DNA from: Pseudomonadales bacterium
GTDB taxonomy: Bacteria; Pseudomonadota; Gammaproteobacteria; Pseudomonadales; Azotimanducaceae
DNA length: 64,000 nucleotides
Reading direction: 5' to 3'
Assembly (NCBI GenBank): GCA_029251375.1
Contig: JAQXDL010000010.1
Location: 1 to 64,000 of the forward strand
The translations under genes were made by a program, and so were the position numbers. The notes beneath the pieces were generated by a model. That model did no database searches, was not told where the DNA came from, and saw only the letters and a list, made by a program, of their open reading frames with translations. Position 1 is the first letter of the stretch; each line of letters begins with the position of its first letter. Below, in pieces: positions 9,095 to 18,805 of the stretch.

Positions 9095-9970
9095 CTATAC
9101 ATTGTGATCCCTTCGATAATTTGCCCAGAAGTCAAAAGAATCACTAATTGCTTGACCTCTTGCCGCCACACCCTCCTTAAATTCTGTATGACTCAGAATA
9201 TAAAACTCATCTTTCTGAATGGCGTGTAAAACCATATCGCCAATGACTTCGGCAGGCATCATGGTTGCCAACGCATTCTGCAATGCTTCACTGCGATCGG
9301 GGTCGCTGTCACCATCCTGTTGCCCCTCCAGATCAAAACCCGACGCCTCGGCGCCGCCAAGTGTGTCTGGACGATTGCGCTCAGAGGTATATATGTCAGT
9401 CGCAACAAAACCAGGACATAACACCGATGTACCAATACCAAAGGGTTCAAGATCTTGCTGCATCGCTTCAGACATACCTACAACCGCAAATTTGGTTGTG
9501 TTGTAGACACTGAGTCCGGGCATACCAACCTGCCCTGCCATTGATGCGGTGTTAACAAAATGGCCACCTTCGCCATGCGACTTGATCAAATCTATAAAGG
9601 TCACCATGCCATTCACAACACCATCAAGGTTAACCCTCGTGACCCAATCCCAATCTTTATAACTCATATCAGCAATGTTGCCGCTAAGTGCCACACCGGC
9701 GTTATTGCACACCACGTGAACTTTACCAAAGGCTGCAATCGTATCTTCCGCTGCCTTCTGCATGGCCTGCCGATCAGTCACATCAACTTTCATCGTAATC
9801 ACATCGGCGTTAGTATCATCAAACTCAACTCTTGCGGCTTCCAATGCAGCGTCTTCTATATCAGCAATGACAACTTTCATACCGGCGCCGGTAAATGAGC
9901 GCGCCATCGCTAGACCTAGCCCACTGGCTCCGCCAGTAATGAATGCAACTTTTCCTACGACCTTTTCCAT
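9095..9970 (-). CDS. SDR-family NAD(P)-dependent oxidoreductase
   Basis: Short-chain dehydrogenase/reductase of 291 residues, slightly long for the classical type. The nucleotide site 'TGGASGLG' is near the N-terminus, 'NNAG' follows the fourth strand, and the catalytic Ser, Tyr and Lys are seen in 'NTASMAGQVG' and 'YNTTKFA'. An Asp at the end of strand 2 ('VVIADIED') suggests NAD(H) preference. The ATG at 9970 has GGAAG 7 bases upstream; an in-frame GTG at 9982 lacks one. Its acidic insert ('GQQDGDSDPDRSE') near residue 220 fits a flexible substrate loop. Substrate unknown. Confidence 0.92.
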   Translation of the reverse strand: MEKVVGKVAFITGGASGLGLAMARSFTGAGMKVVIADIEDAALEAARVEFDDTNADVITMKVDVTDRQAMQKAAEDTIAAFGKVHVVCNNAGVALSGNIADMSYKDWDWVTRVNLDGVVNGMVTFIDLIKSHGEGGHFVNTASMAGQVGMPGLSVYNTTKFAVVGMSEAMQQDLEPFGIGTSVLCPGFVATDIYTSERNRPDTLGGAEASGFDLEGQQDGDSDPDRSEALQNALATMMPAEVIGDMVLHAIQKDEFYILSHTEFKEGVAARGQAISDSFDFWANYRRDHNV

Positions 9971-10166
9971 AAGTACTTCCACTTGGTTGGTTTATTATTT
10001 TCGCTCCTCGAGTCTAAATGAAGAACTCTTGCTAGCGCCATCGCAGGCAAGCTAAATAGTTGCCGCATATGGACCTCAATAGACGCGCACTAGATGATGT
10101 CATACTAAGCCGGTTTGTTGTCGTGTTCAGCGGCATGCTAATGTTAGCCAAACAAGGAGACTATCG

Positions 10167-10637
10167 ATGAATAAAATTCTCAAAATTGCAGCTATCGTTA
10201 TTTCACTGCTGGTCGTGATATTAATTGGTTTAGCACCGATAGGACCAATGCCGGGCGTTTTCATCGGGGGTAAGGATACCTCTGCACCGGCAGTCTGGGG
10301 TAACACCTCGGCGGAACATGAAATTCGCCTAAAAGTGCCCGGCACAATCCCAAGGGTCGTGATTATCTGGGTTATACAATACGAAAATGATTTGTACATT
10401 GTAGGTAGTAAAGAAAGCGGCTGGGTAAAGATGTTGGGCCAGGGAGGCAATGTTGATATGCGCCTAGGTGACAATACCTATAGCTTAAACGCATCTATGG
10501 TCGCCACTGGCTGGCAACCGGTCCTAACCGCTTACATGGATAAGTATCGTGCCGATTACCCCGACATCGTCAACAGCTTTCCTGCTGCAGAAGAGGCTAA
10601 AGATTCAACCGCTGTTTTCAAACTATCTCGCGGTTAA
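10167..10637 (+). CDS. Exported or membrane-anchored hypothetical, possibly deazaflavin nitroreductase-like
   Basis: Protein of 156 residues with an N-terminal hydrophobic segment after 'MNKILKIAAI'. A strong AAGGAG precedes the ATG. The segment 'GWVKMLGQGGNVDMRLGD' resembles the 'W..NL.ANP.V.V..G' strand of split-barrel flavin or F420-binding proteins (the deazaflavin nitroreductase group), but the match is weak and I would not assign a function on it. It stands alone on the plus strand between two minus-strand genes. Confidence 0.7.
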   Translation: MNKILKIAAIVISLLVVILIGLAPIGPMPGVFIGGKDTSAPAVWGNTSAEHEIRLKVPGTIPRVVIIWVIQYENDLYIVGSKESGWVKMLGQGGNVDMRLGDNTYSLNASMVATGWQPVLTAYMDKYRADYPDIVNSFPAAEEAKDSTAVFKLSRG

Positions 10638-10723
10638 CCTAAGTCTTCTAAAAGCTAGCAGATTCAAACCCAAAGCGGTTCAAACCTGTTAGCTTGACTA
10701 CGACATTAGTTATTGACCTGATT

Positions 10724-11980
10724 TCACTTCGATGCAACTTCGCGAAAAACACGCAGGAAGTTTCCACCCCAGATCTTTTCGATTTCCTCCGCCGTGTAAC
10801 CCCTTGCCAGAAGTCCAACGGTCACGTTCATCGCTTCACTTGCATCATCGTAGCCATCGATACCACTACCATGGTTAAAGTCGGTACCAATACCTACATG
10901 ATCAATACCGATGCGGGCCACGATATAGTCAATATGATTCAGCATGTCTCCAACGCTGCCAGGTCCGAGTAAATCGCTAACGGCTGTAAGAAAAGATTTC
11001 TGTACTTCAGGGTCCTTGATTTCCCAATATAGCTCGAAGGGATACAGATAGTCCTCTGATATGTTTACTGCTCGACGCGCTTCACGAATCGCTGCGACTA
11101 GTTCATCATTGGTCGAATCGAACAAATAGCCTCTAAAAGGCGCAACGTGAATCACACCACCAACCTCACCAATACGATCAATTTCCTCATCTGAAAGATT
11201 ACGACTCACGTCAGATAGTTGCCGAACGTTTGAATGGCTAGCGATGACTGGCGCAGATGAAAGAGCCAACACTTGCAGTGTTGCCGGTGTAGAGAGTTGA
11301 GACACATCAACGATGCCGCCCAATTCGTTGATCCTGACAATGGCTTGTCGACCGAGATCTGATAACCCACCGTGCTCTTGCGTCACTTCATGTTTACCGG
11401 TCGCCGCACTAAAAACCGGTCGAGAGGAGTCCGCAAAATCGTTGTGACCCATATGCGTCAGAGCAAATACACGAACACCCGCAGCGTAAAATTCATCAAG
11501 CCCGCCTACATCTGTACCAATGATTCTAGCATTCTGAAAACCCAAAATTAGGGCCCGCTGATTATTGGCATGAGCTGCCTCTAACTCGTCAGCCGAACGC
11601 ACTAGCACAACATCATCACTGGGATCAGCGGTTAGGTCTAAAATAGCCTGTAGCTCCTCGTCGGCTTTCTTACGCGCTTGCGCATAACCCGCTGCATCTC
11701 GAGGACCCGGTCCTACGGCAACAGCCATGACAACCGCGTCAACACCACCGGCACGCATTTTTGACGGTTCAACTTTTGACTTTCCGTCAGCGCCCGCATA
11801 GCGATCTTCTTTGCCGGGGATCTCAATGTCCGCATGTGCATCCAACACTAATGCGTTGGCATGAAAGGCTGCAGCATCTAACGGATTATTATTATCCGCT
11901 GACGTTGATGAAAAGTTAGCGCACGCGGTGAGCATGGATAGAGTCACGACCAGAGTAAACAGTCTGAAAGTGTTTCTCAT
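10724..11980 (-). CDS. Membrane dipeptidase (peptidase family M19), lipoprotein
   Basis: Renal-dipeptidase-type zinc peptidase of 418 residues that hydrolyses dipeptides or related amides. A lipobox 'LTAC' with C20 at its end predicts lipid attachment, so it is probably on the periplasmic face. The first metal motif is 'DAHADIEIPG' (HxD). Further M19 landmarks are 'FALTHMGHNDFADSS', 'VDVSQLS', 'VIASHSNVR' and 'GIGTDFNHG'. GGGGA lies 9 bases before the ATG. It shares no obvious operon with its neighbours. Confidence 0.93.
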   Translation of the reverse strand: MRNTFRLFTLVVTLSMLTACANFSSTSADNNNPLDAAAFHANALVLDAHADIEIPGKEDRYAGADGKSKVEPSKMRAGGVDAVVMAVAVGPGPRDAAGYAQARKKADEELQAILDLTADPSDDVVLVRSADELEAAHANNQRALILGFQNARIIGTDVGGLDEFYAAGVRVFALTHMGHNDFADSSRPVFSAATGKHEVTQEHGGLSDLGRQAIVRINELGGIVDVSQLSTPATLQVLALSSAPVIASHSNVRQLSDVSRNLSDEEIDRIGEVGGVIHVAPFRGYLFDSTNDELVAAIREARRAVNISEDYLYPFELYWEIKDPEVQKSFLTAVSDLLGPGSVGDMLNHIDYIVARIGIDHVGIGTDFNHGSGIDGYDDASEAMNVTVGLLARGYTAEEIEKIWGGNFLRVFREVASK

Positions 11981-12124
11981 AGGATATCCCCAAAAAATTG
12001 AAGACTCAGTATTACACGGTTGAATCTTGTCAGACTACCTCTATCTGAATTGTGAGGCTTGTAAGAGAAGCCATCAGAGAAGCGACCGCAGCTAGTTGTT
12101 CATGAATTTTTTCCCGCTATACAC

Positions 12125-14011
12125 TTAGCGAGGGGCGCACATGTCACGACTAATTGAGGTCAACAATTTCCAAGTCTCAGACTTCTTACACAGTTTCATG
12201 CCGATCAGATGGCCCAACTCGCGATAGGCCGCAACCTGCATTTTGTCGTATTGAATATCTACTGTTGAATGATGGGGAAAGACAGCCGCGTGCTTGTTCA
12301 TATAGTAATCAACAACACAGTAGCGATTTTTGTCTGCACATTCTTGTCGGATTTCGTCACGATCAACGGACAACTTAATGTAGATCACATTTAGGACAAC
12401 CTCGTCTGCAGGTATCCCATCCGTCTTGGCCCTGTTACGCCCCGCGTTCATTCTTGTGACAGTGCCAGTGAATATCTGAGTTTTTGTATTACGAGGATCA
12501 TAGAAGACGGGGACAGTATTTTTAAAGCTGAAATCAAGGCTGTATTGATCGCGTAACCGGCTCTGTAACTGTTTTGCTGATTTAAAAACGCCCAACCTAT
12601 CCTGCTCTGCATCTACAACAATGATGGTCTTGGTACCACGTCGTATTTGCGAAAAGAGCGCTAAATTGTCTGAATGGCCACCATCACTTAAATGAACCGT
12701 GACGTGTTTATTTGTCTGTTTGAAATTCGAGAACCGATAAAAAGGTATTGGTAAAACGCGATGATAGACTTTCTTCGCAAGCGACATATCGTGATGATAG
12801 TTTTCGATATTCAACCCTAGGTCGACATTGAAAAAATCTCTTGTACCTCGAGCCAAACCATTTACAGACTGACCGTCACCGGCAGCACCGGATGCGGTGA
12901 CCGCTCTAGATATTGAAACAAAATCAGGTGTTTGCTTTATGTAGCCGTAATGACCAGCACCGAATCCCAAGGGCGTAAGCTCAAAAACTTCGTCGTAAAG
13001 ATCTTCGCTCCACTTACGGTCCTGTAGTTCGACACCTGAGGTCGTGTCTATAATCCAAAATGGAAGCGTTCCATCATAAAGGGAGCTGTCTTCGATCGAT
13101 CTTTTTGTTGCTACCCTCAACTCATTGAAGCTTATATCCTTAGCCTGAACGCCTGGAAACAAAAACCAGCTGTCGTTAGCATATGTATCGCCCGCTCGCG
13201 GCTCATAAATAGAGCCATCTTTCTTTAGAAACATTGGCGTCAAACCATAGGTGCGCTCAAGCCCATGCTCATAATAACGGCGTATAGGATTGGCATTTAT
13301 TTCCCAGTCGAAGAGCAAGTCAGATACAAAAGTTGACAGAGTAGCGGCACCCCACGTAACCGCCTTAGCTGCGTATTCTATGTTTTGCTGCCAAGGCTTC
13401 GTTGCATTAACGAGCAGGTCCGAGCGATCCTCTAAATGTCGCTGAAAACGATAGTCATTTCTAAACCTAAGGCTGCAAAACGGATCAGTCGCCCAAACTG
13501 ACATATCGCAATTTGTCGGCTCGTCATTTCGACGTAGCGGGTGGCTCGAAAAGATGGTTTCTTTTGAGTGCTGAAACGCTGTTTGTTCGTTTTGTTCTGA
13601 AGCATTACTAAAGTCTCTCAGTACAGGCATATTCAACAGCTGGCTGTAGTACCAATATGCGGCATAGCCACCCCCCGATACAGATGACAAGTAATCAACG
13701 TGATCGAGAATGCGTTGCTCATGCAGCGCCGCGAGTACGCCGATACTGAAATTTGCCGATCGAGGTCCCCCGCCTGACAAGGCAACCCCTAATTCGGCCG
13801 GACCCTGCAAGCCGAGAAACGCTTGCTCAAAACTAAAGTCTTCTGAATAGAGATCTTCGCCGGGTGATGCGACGTCTAGTTTCTCAGTACTTTCCAGACT
13901 GACACTGACGCAGGCCTGGAGTGACACCACAAGCAGTGAGTAAAGCAGAAGTGCTCGCCAGTGACATTGAAACCATCGTTGAAAAGCGCTTTGCATATTT
14001 TTTTGCAACAT
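12125..14011 (-). CDS. Patatin-like phospholipase family lipoprotein
   Basis: Serine acyl hydrolase of 628 residues. A signal peptide ends in lipobox 'LQAC' (C34), so it is membrane-attached. The oxyanion motif is 'SGGGPRSANFS' (residues 79-89). The nucleophile is S112 in 'SSVSGGGY', where Ser stands at the first position of the classic GxSxG, as in several large bacterial patatins. The catalytic Asp of the dyad is in 'LSDGGHSDNLALF' in the C-terminal third. AGGAAA precedes the ATG. The long region between nucleophile and Asp is an insertion compared with minimal patatins. Likely a phospholipase or lysophospholipase acting at the envelope. Confidence 0.88.
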   Translation of the reverse strand: MLQKNMQSAFQRWFQCHWRALLLYSLLVVSLQACVSVSLESTEKLDVASPGEDLYSEDFSFEQAFLGLQGPAELGVALSGGGPRSANFSIGVLAALHEQRILDHVDYLSSVSGGGYAAYWYYSQLLNMPVLRDFSNASEQNEQTAFQHSKETIFSSHPLRRNDEPTNCDMSVWATDPFCSLRFRNDYRFQRHLEDRSDLLVNATKPWQQNIEYAAKAVTWGAATLSTFVSDLLFDWEINANPIRRYYEHGLERTYGLTPMFLKKDGSIYEPRAGDTYANDSWFLFPGVQAKDISFNELRVATKRSIEDSSLYDGTLPFWIIDTTSGVELQDRKWSEDLYDEVFELTPLGFGAGHYGYIKQTPDFVSISRAVTASGAAGDGQSVNGLARGTRDFFNVDLGLNIENYHHDMSLAKKVYHRVLPIPFYRFSNFKQTNKHVTVHLSDGGHSDNLALFSQIRRGTKTIIVVDAEQDRLGVFKSAKQLQSRLRDQYSLDFSFKNTVPVFYDPRNTKTQIFTGTVTRMNAGRNRAKTDGIPADEVVLNVIYIKLSVDRDEIRQECADKNRYCVVDYYMNKHAAVFPHHSTVDIQYDKMQVAAYRELGHLIGMKLCKKSETWKLLTSISRDMCAPR

Positions 14012-14194
14012 AACAATTTCCTGCGCAAAGGCACCCTTGGGGATCTGTTTTGGTATCTAACGAAAATCGACTTAAGCATCAATATGATATTCCTTATTCG
14101 TCTAATTATCGCCGCATCCGGCTAATTTCCATTTATAAATATTCTGTTACTATCTTTTGCTGGACCAATGCTAAAGCCGATAGGTAGAACAACC

Positions 14195-15517
14195 ATGAGC
14201 GAACAAGCGAAGACAGGCTCGAAAGAACAACAAATGCGGTCATTTATGAGCCCGTTTCTTAGAGATGACGCGCCACCGGTGATTGAGGACCCCTATTCTG
14301 TTCCCATCGAAGACATCAATCTGATCGATGGTCGGCTGTTTCAACAGGACCTTCATTGGGAGCATTTTCGTCGCTTAAGAGCCGAAGACCCCGTACATCT
14401 CAACGAGACGCCGGAATTTGGTCGATACTGGTCTATCACTAGGTTCGAAGACATTATGTACGTCGACAAGAATCACGATTTGTTCTCGTCAGCTCACGGC
14501 ATATCCATAGGACCTCGTCTCGATGCGGAAAAGGACCCCGAAGAACTTGCCTTCAGCAATTTTATTGCGATGGATCCACCTAAACATGATTTACAACGGG
14601 CAACGGTCAGCGGCGTGGTCGCGCCACCGAACCTGGCAAAAATGGAAGCAACTATACGGGGCCGCACTCAAAAAATTCTCGATAGCTTGCCGGTCGGCGA
14701 AGCCTTTAACTGGGTCGATTTGGTTTCAATTGAACTGACAACCCAAATGCTCGCAACGTTATTCGACTTTCCATTCGAAGATAGACGCAAACTTACACGT
14801 TGGTCTGATGTCGCGACAGCGCCTCCGGGCACAGGCATTGTTGACTCCATGGAACAAAGACGCGAAGAATTGATGGAATGTCTTGAGTACTTCACGCGGC
14901 TCTGGAACGAACGGGTGGACCAAGAAGTACCAGGCGCGGATCTGGTTTCCATGCTCGCGCACGGCAAAGATACCAAGAACATGCAACCGTTTGAGTTTTT
15001 AGGCAATCTAATCCTGCTGATCGTTGGTGGCAACGACACCACACGTAATTCAATGAGCGCAGGCGTTCTTGCCTTAAACCAGAACCCTGCGGAGTACGAC
15101 AAGCTTCGTGTCGACCCGTCTCTCATTCCAAACATGGTGGCGGAAATTATTCGTTGGCAAACACCTTTGCCGTACATGCGCAGGACGGCCAATCAAGATG
15201 TCGAAATCGGTGGTAAGCAGATCAAGAAAGGCGAGCAACTGCTCATGTGGTATGTCTCAGGCAACAGAGATGAAACAGTGATTGACCGCCCCGACGACTT
15301 CTTGATCGATCGGTCCAAGGCTCGGCATCATCTTTCTTTCGGTTTCGGTATTCATCGCTGCATGGGAAATCGATTAGCCGAAATGCAGTTACGGATCCTC
15401 TGGGAAGAAATCCTGCCGCGATTTAAGAAGGTGGAAGTTGTTGCGAAACCCGAGCGACTGCTTTCAAGTTTTGTACGCGGTATAACAGATCTGCAGGTGA
15501 TTGTTCATCCGCACTAG
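14195..15517 (+). CDS. Cytochrome P450, CYP153-type alkane hydroxylase
   Basis: P450 of 440 residues. The I-helix is 'LLIVGGNDTTRNSMSAG', the ExxR segment 'EIIRWQTPLPYMRRTA', and the heme loop 'FGFGIHRCMGNRLAEMQ' with C389 as thiolate ligand. The 'GGNDTTRN' and 'WYVSGNRDE' segments are diagnostic of CYP153, the soluble bacterial family that hydroxylates terminal carbons of medium-chain alkanes and related compounds. The start at 14195 is preferred over an ATG at 14168 because AGGTAG precedes it. CYP153 needs a ferredoxin and ferredoxin reductase, and neither lies in this window. A strong terminator follows. Confidence 0.92.
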   Translation: MSEQAKTGSKEQQMRSFMSPFLRDDAPPVIEDPYSVPIEDINLIDGRLFQQDLHWEHFRRLRAEDPVHLNETPEFGRYWSITRFEDIMYVDKNHDLFSSAHGISIGPRLDAEKDPEELAFSNFIAMDPPKHDLQRATVSGVVAPPNLAKMEATIRGRTQKILDSLPVGEAFNWVDLVSIELTTQMLATLFDFPFEDRRKLTRWSDVATAPPGTGIVDSMEQRREELMECLEYFTRLWNERVDQEVPGADLVSMLAHGKDTKNMQPFEFLGNLILLIVGGNDTTRNSMSAGVLALNQNPAEYDKLRVDPSLIPNMVAEIIRWQTPLPYMRRTANQDVEIGGKQIKKGEQLLMWYVSGNRDETVIDRPDDFLIDRSKARHHLSFGFGIHRCMGNRLAEMQLRILWEEILPRFKKVEVVAKPERLLSSFVRGITDLQVIVHPH

Positions 15518-15531
15518 ATTTAGTGACCGAT

Positions 15532-15563
15532 AAAAAAAGGCAGCGATAGCGCTGCCTTTTTTT
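15532..15563. terminator. Bidirectional rho-independent terminator
   Basis: Seven A, stem GGCAGCG, loop ATAG, stem CGCTGCC, then seven T. It lies between the convergent P450 and nitronate monooxygenase-like genes and, having A and T runs on both sides, can serve both. Confidence 0.95.
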
Positions 15564-15594
15564 GTTTCTAAAACACTATCAATTAGTTAAAAAA

Positions 15595-16572
15595 CTAAGC
15601 GACCTGCATTTTCGCCAAGCGCTCTGTAATAATCGCATCAGCTTCACTCATGATGCGATCCATTAGCTCCTGAACACTCGGCACATCGTGGATCAAACCA
15701 GCAACCATGCCACAAGACCAAGCACCCGCTTCAACGTCACCATCGACCATGACTTTAGGATAGATGCCGGCAACTTCGCCGATGATGTCTTCAAACTTAA
15801 GTGCGTCGCCCATCGCTTTCTCTTTCTCCATCAAACGCTCAACGCCTGAATTGTTCAATACGCGCTCCGTGTTTCGAAGGCCACGCATAATAAGACGGGT
15901 ATCGAGTTCAGAGGCGTTAACGATGGCTTGCTTGACGTTTTCATGTACGGGCGCTTCTTTTGTTGCGATAAACCGTGTACCCATATTCATACCTTCTGCA
16001 CCCATTGCCAATGAGGCAACTAAACTGCGAGCATCTGCCATGCCACCGGATGATACAAATGGAATTGTCAGCTCTTCAGCTGCTCTAGGTAACAATATGA
16101 AGTTTGGAATATCGTCTTCACCCGGGTGACCACCACACTCAAACCCATCTACCGACACAGCGTCACAACCAATTTGCTCTGCCTTTAGCGCGTGCCGAAC
16201 TGCAGTACATTTGTGAATAACCTTGATGTCGTTTTCTTTCAACATTGGCAACCACTTGGCAGGGTTGTTACCCGCTGTTTCTACAGCCTTGATACCGCTA
16301 TTAATAATAACTTCAAATAAACCAGGATAATCCGGAGGTGTCACAGCAGGTAGGAAAGTCATGTTAACGCCGAAGGGCTTGTCCGTCATTTCCTTACAAC
16401 GAGCAATCTCTTTCTCTAATTTCTCAGGCGTACCCTGCGTCAAACCCGTAATAATGCCTAGACCACCAGCATTGGATACAGCCGCTGCCATTTCTGCCAG
16501 TCCAACAAAGTGCATACCACCTTGAATGATTGGATGTTCGATACCGAATAGTTCCGTGATTCGAGTTTTCAT
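15595..16572 (-). CDS. Nitronate monooxygenase family flavoprotein
   Basis: FMN-dependent TIM-barrel enzyme of 325 residues (2-nitropropane dioxygenase family). The N-terminus 'FGIEHPIIQGGMHFVG' and 'AGGLGIITG' are family landmarks. 'DGFECGGHPGE' carries the catalytic His region, and 'VSSGGMADARSLVASLAMGA' binds phosphate. Members oxidise alkyl nitronates or act as NADH:quinone or enoyl reductases, so the exact reaction is uncertain. GGAG precedes the ATG. It ends against the CYP153 gene with a shared terminator. Confidence 0.92.
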   Translation of the reverse strand: MKTRITELFGIEHPIIQGGMHFVGLAEMAAAVSNAGGLGIITGLTQGTPEKLEKEIARCKEMTDKPFGVNMTFLPAVTPPDYPGLFEVIINSGIKAVETAGNNPAKWLPMLKENDIKVIHKCTAVRHALKAEQIGCDAVSVDGFECGGHPGEDDIPNFILLPRAAEELTIPFVSSGGMADARSLVASLAMGAEGMNMGTRFIATKEAPVHENVKQAIVNASELDTRLIMRGLRNTERVLNNSGVERLMEKEKAMGDALKFEDIIGEVAGIYPKVMVDGDVEAGAWSCGMVAGLIHDVPSVQELMDRIMSEADAIITERLAKMQVA

Positions 16573-16848
16573 TTATTTCTCCACAAAAGGTAATTCAAAT
16601 ACTGTATTGCAAAACCGACAGGAGTCGGCCAATTAGTTATTGTTTTAAGGATATATTCACGGTCCGAAGGGTACATGGGCTGCCCTGTTAAATGCAAAAA
16701 CTATGTGCTTGATTACAGATGAAAATCGAATATCGATATGATTTATCATAATGTCTGACTATCAAAGGCCTCTATCATTGTCTTTAAAGATTCTGATTTA
16801 CTTAGGACTGATTGATAATGACATGCATTAAATTTTAAGGCTAAAATT

Positions 16849-17967
16849 ATGTCCAACGCGACTTTGTACGGCATACCGATTTCACTCTACACGGGCCGCG
16901 CGCGAAGCTATCTGATTAAGTCAGGCGTGGCCTATAAAGAGGTGTCGCCAATAATGGAACATTACATACGCGAGGTCGTACCGCAGGCTGGAGGCAGAGC
17001 AGGCATGCCGACTCTCGAAACGGCCGAAGGCACGGTCATTCGTGACGGTGCGGCAATCATTGACCATTACGAGACGCTCAGCGGCAACACTTATTCGCCG
17101 TTAACGCCAAAGCAAAACATTCTCAGCAGACTGTTTGACGTCATTGGCGCTGAAGGTTTGCTGCGTCCCGCCATGCACTATCGTTGGGACTTCCCAGAAG
17201 AGAACCTAAACCTGCTACGCTTTCATTTTCAGTCTGCGATCCCGCGCGGACCCGGCAGAGAGGAGAAAGCAAATAGGGCGACTGATCGCATGCGTGCCGC
17301 AGGACAGAGCTTTGGCGCGGTAGCCGAGAACTTTAGGGTCATCGAGACGCTCTATAGCGAGTGGTTGGATGCATTGAATGCACATTTTTCCGCCTACCCG
17401 TACTTATTCGGCAGCAAACCATCCATTGGGGACTTTGGCATGATTGCCCCCCTTTACGGTCATCTCGGCCGCGACCCTAAACCCCTTTCCATGATGCAAG
17501 CTCAAGCAGTTCAGCTTTATCGATGGGTGGAAAGAATGAATCGCCCGGAATTAGATATTGGCGAGTTCGAAGACCAATCAGGCGAATACCTGTCCGATGA
17601 TGAAGTACCTGACACCTTGATTACACTGTTAAAGCAGATATCCATCGACTTTATACCCGAGACAGTCGCAGCGGCTAAATGCATCAATGAATGGCTCGAT
17701 GAACAAGAAGCTTTACCAACTGGCACTGAAGCAATTCGCGGTGTAGGACTTGGTACTTTTGAGCTTAGAGGCGCCCAAATAAATGCGTTTGCACAACCTT
17801 ACCGATTCTATTTACTGCAACGTGTGCAGGATATTTTTGAGTCGCTCGACAATGCCGATCAAGCAGATGTTCTCGAATTGCTAGAAACGTGCCATATGGA
17901 GAAGGTGTTAACAACCAAACTAAACCGTCAAATCGGTCGAGAAAATAACCTTGAGGTTTGGCTCTAA
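16849..17967 (+). CDS. Glutathione S-transferase family protein, long form
   Basis: Protein of 372 residues with a thioredoxin-like N-terminal domain ('LYGIPISLYTGRARSYLIKSG', where the first 20 residues of the motif include the usual helix-1 contact), then 'MPTLETAEGTVIRDGAAIIDHYE' split around the Pro-Thr glutathione-binding turn. The helical C-terminal domain includes 'PSIGDFGMIAPLYGHLGRD'. Classical GSTs have about 210 residues, so roughly 130 extra C-terminal residues of unknown role are present. AAGG precedes the ATG. Stands alone. Enzymatic activity is not certain. Confidence 0.83.
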   Translation: MSNATLYGIPISLYTGRARSYLIKSGVAYKEVSPIMEHYIREVVPQAGGRAGMPTLETAEGTVIRDGAAIIDHYETLSGNTYSPLTPKQNILSRLFDVIGAEGLLRPAMHYRWDFPEENLNLLRFHFQSAIPRGPGREEKANRATDRMRAAGQSFGAVAENFRVIETLYSEWLDALNAHFSAYPYLFGSKPSIGDFGMIAPLYGHLGRDPKPLSMMQAQAVQLYRWVERMNRPELDIGEFEDQSGEYLSDDEVPDTLITLLKQISIDFIPETVAAAKCINEWLDEQEALPTGTEAIRGVGLGTFELRGAQINAFAQPYRFYLLQRVQDIFESLDNADQADVLELLETCHMEKVLTTKLNRQIGRENNLEVWL

Positions 17968-18212
17968 GTGCTAGCCATGGAGACGCGCTATTTTCTGTGG
18001 TGTTAATCCTTATCATGGTCGTCGTCAAATCGCGTCAATAATGACTTTTTAGATATTGCACTTCGACCGACGGGTTAACCGCCCGCAAGCTTAGGGGGTA
18101 AAGTCATATGCACAATCGTTTGCACTCTTTGCTACCGCTTTCAGCAAGTGTAGATTATGTTTTTTTATATCGGTATATTTATGCAGAACAAGCACAAAAA
18201 AGAGTCCAAATC

Positions 18213-18716
18213 ATGAAAACAAGATTACTTATCGTTCTATTTATCCTGGTCATGCCAAATTTGGTCAATGCCAAAACACACAAAAAAGTGCAAGCGGCAT
18301 TGGACTACACTGTGCCCGAGAACACTTGTAAAAAACCGACTAAATTCGCCAGCACTAAATCCACAGGCACTGCACCTGCCCAATCGTCCAGCGGTACAGA
18401 CGTATTCTCTGGTGGCGGCACGGTCGATAACTCAGATACGGATTCCTACACGATCAGACGGCTAGAGAAGAAAGAAAAGAAGTGGCGCAAGTGTGTCGAC
18501 AAGTACAAGGCTGGTCTACTAAAAGACATGGATACGCTTAAAGCGAGCGCTCAACATGGCCTAACCCAAGCTCAAGCAGATGTGATTATCGCCAACATGC
18601 GCAGCATTCAGGATGTCTATATGACACCTGATGGCGTGCTTGATCCTGCTATGTCTTCAACAACCAATGCGCCAGCCGCGGCGCCAAAAGCCTCGACGGC
18701 AACCCAAGAAAATTGA
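18213..18716 (+). CDS. Hypothetical exported protein
   Basis: Unrecognised protein of 167 residues. Using the ATG at 18213 gives a clean signal peptide ending 'PNLVNA'; the earlier in-frame ATG at 18108 would bury it. The mature part has two cysteines ('ENTCKK' and 'WRKCVDKY'), a Ser/Thr/Gly-rich linker, a strongly basic helix around 'RRLEKKEKKWRKC', and an Ala/Pro-rich tail. Probably periplasmic. The ribosome site is weak (AAGAG). Confidence 0.65.
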   Translation: MKTRLLIVLFILVMPNLVNAKTHKKVQAALDYTVPENTCKKPTKFASTKSTGTAPAQSSSGTDVFSGGGTVDNSDTDSYTIRRLEKKEKKWRKCVDKYKAGLLKDMDTLKASAQHGLTQAQADVIIANMRSIQDVYMTPDGVLDPAMSSTTNAPAAAPKASTATQEN

Positions 18717-18746
18717 TCTGCATTTAGTCGAGATCCTTCTTACCGA

Positions 18747-18777
18747 ATAAACCCAGCATCGTCGATGTTGGGTTTAT
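18747..18777. terminator. Long inverted repeat after the hypothetical gene
   Basis: ATAAACCCAGCATCG faces CGATGTTGGGTTTAT, 15 bp with one G-T wobble. It lies in the short gap between two plus-strand genes. There is no T run after it, so it may be an attenuating hairpin or an incomplete terminator. Confidence 0.5.
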
Positions 18778-18805
18778 GAGCCAGCGAGCCAGCGAGAATT
18801 TCTAG

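Noticed and set aside
10629-10695. Possible 15 bp tandem units after the small exported protein gene
   Set aside because: Two similar segments (AGATTCAAACCCAA and AGCGGTTCAAACCTG) exist, but intervening units do not match.
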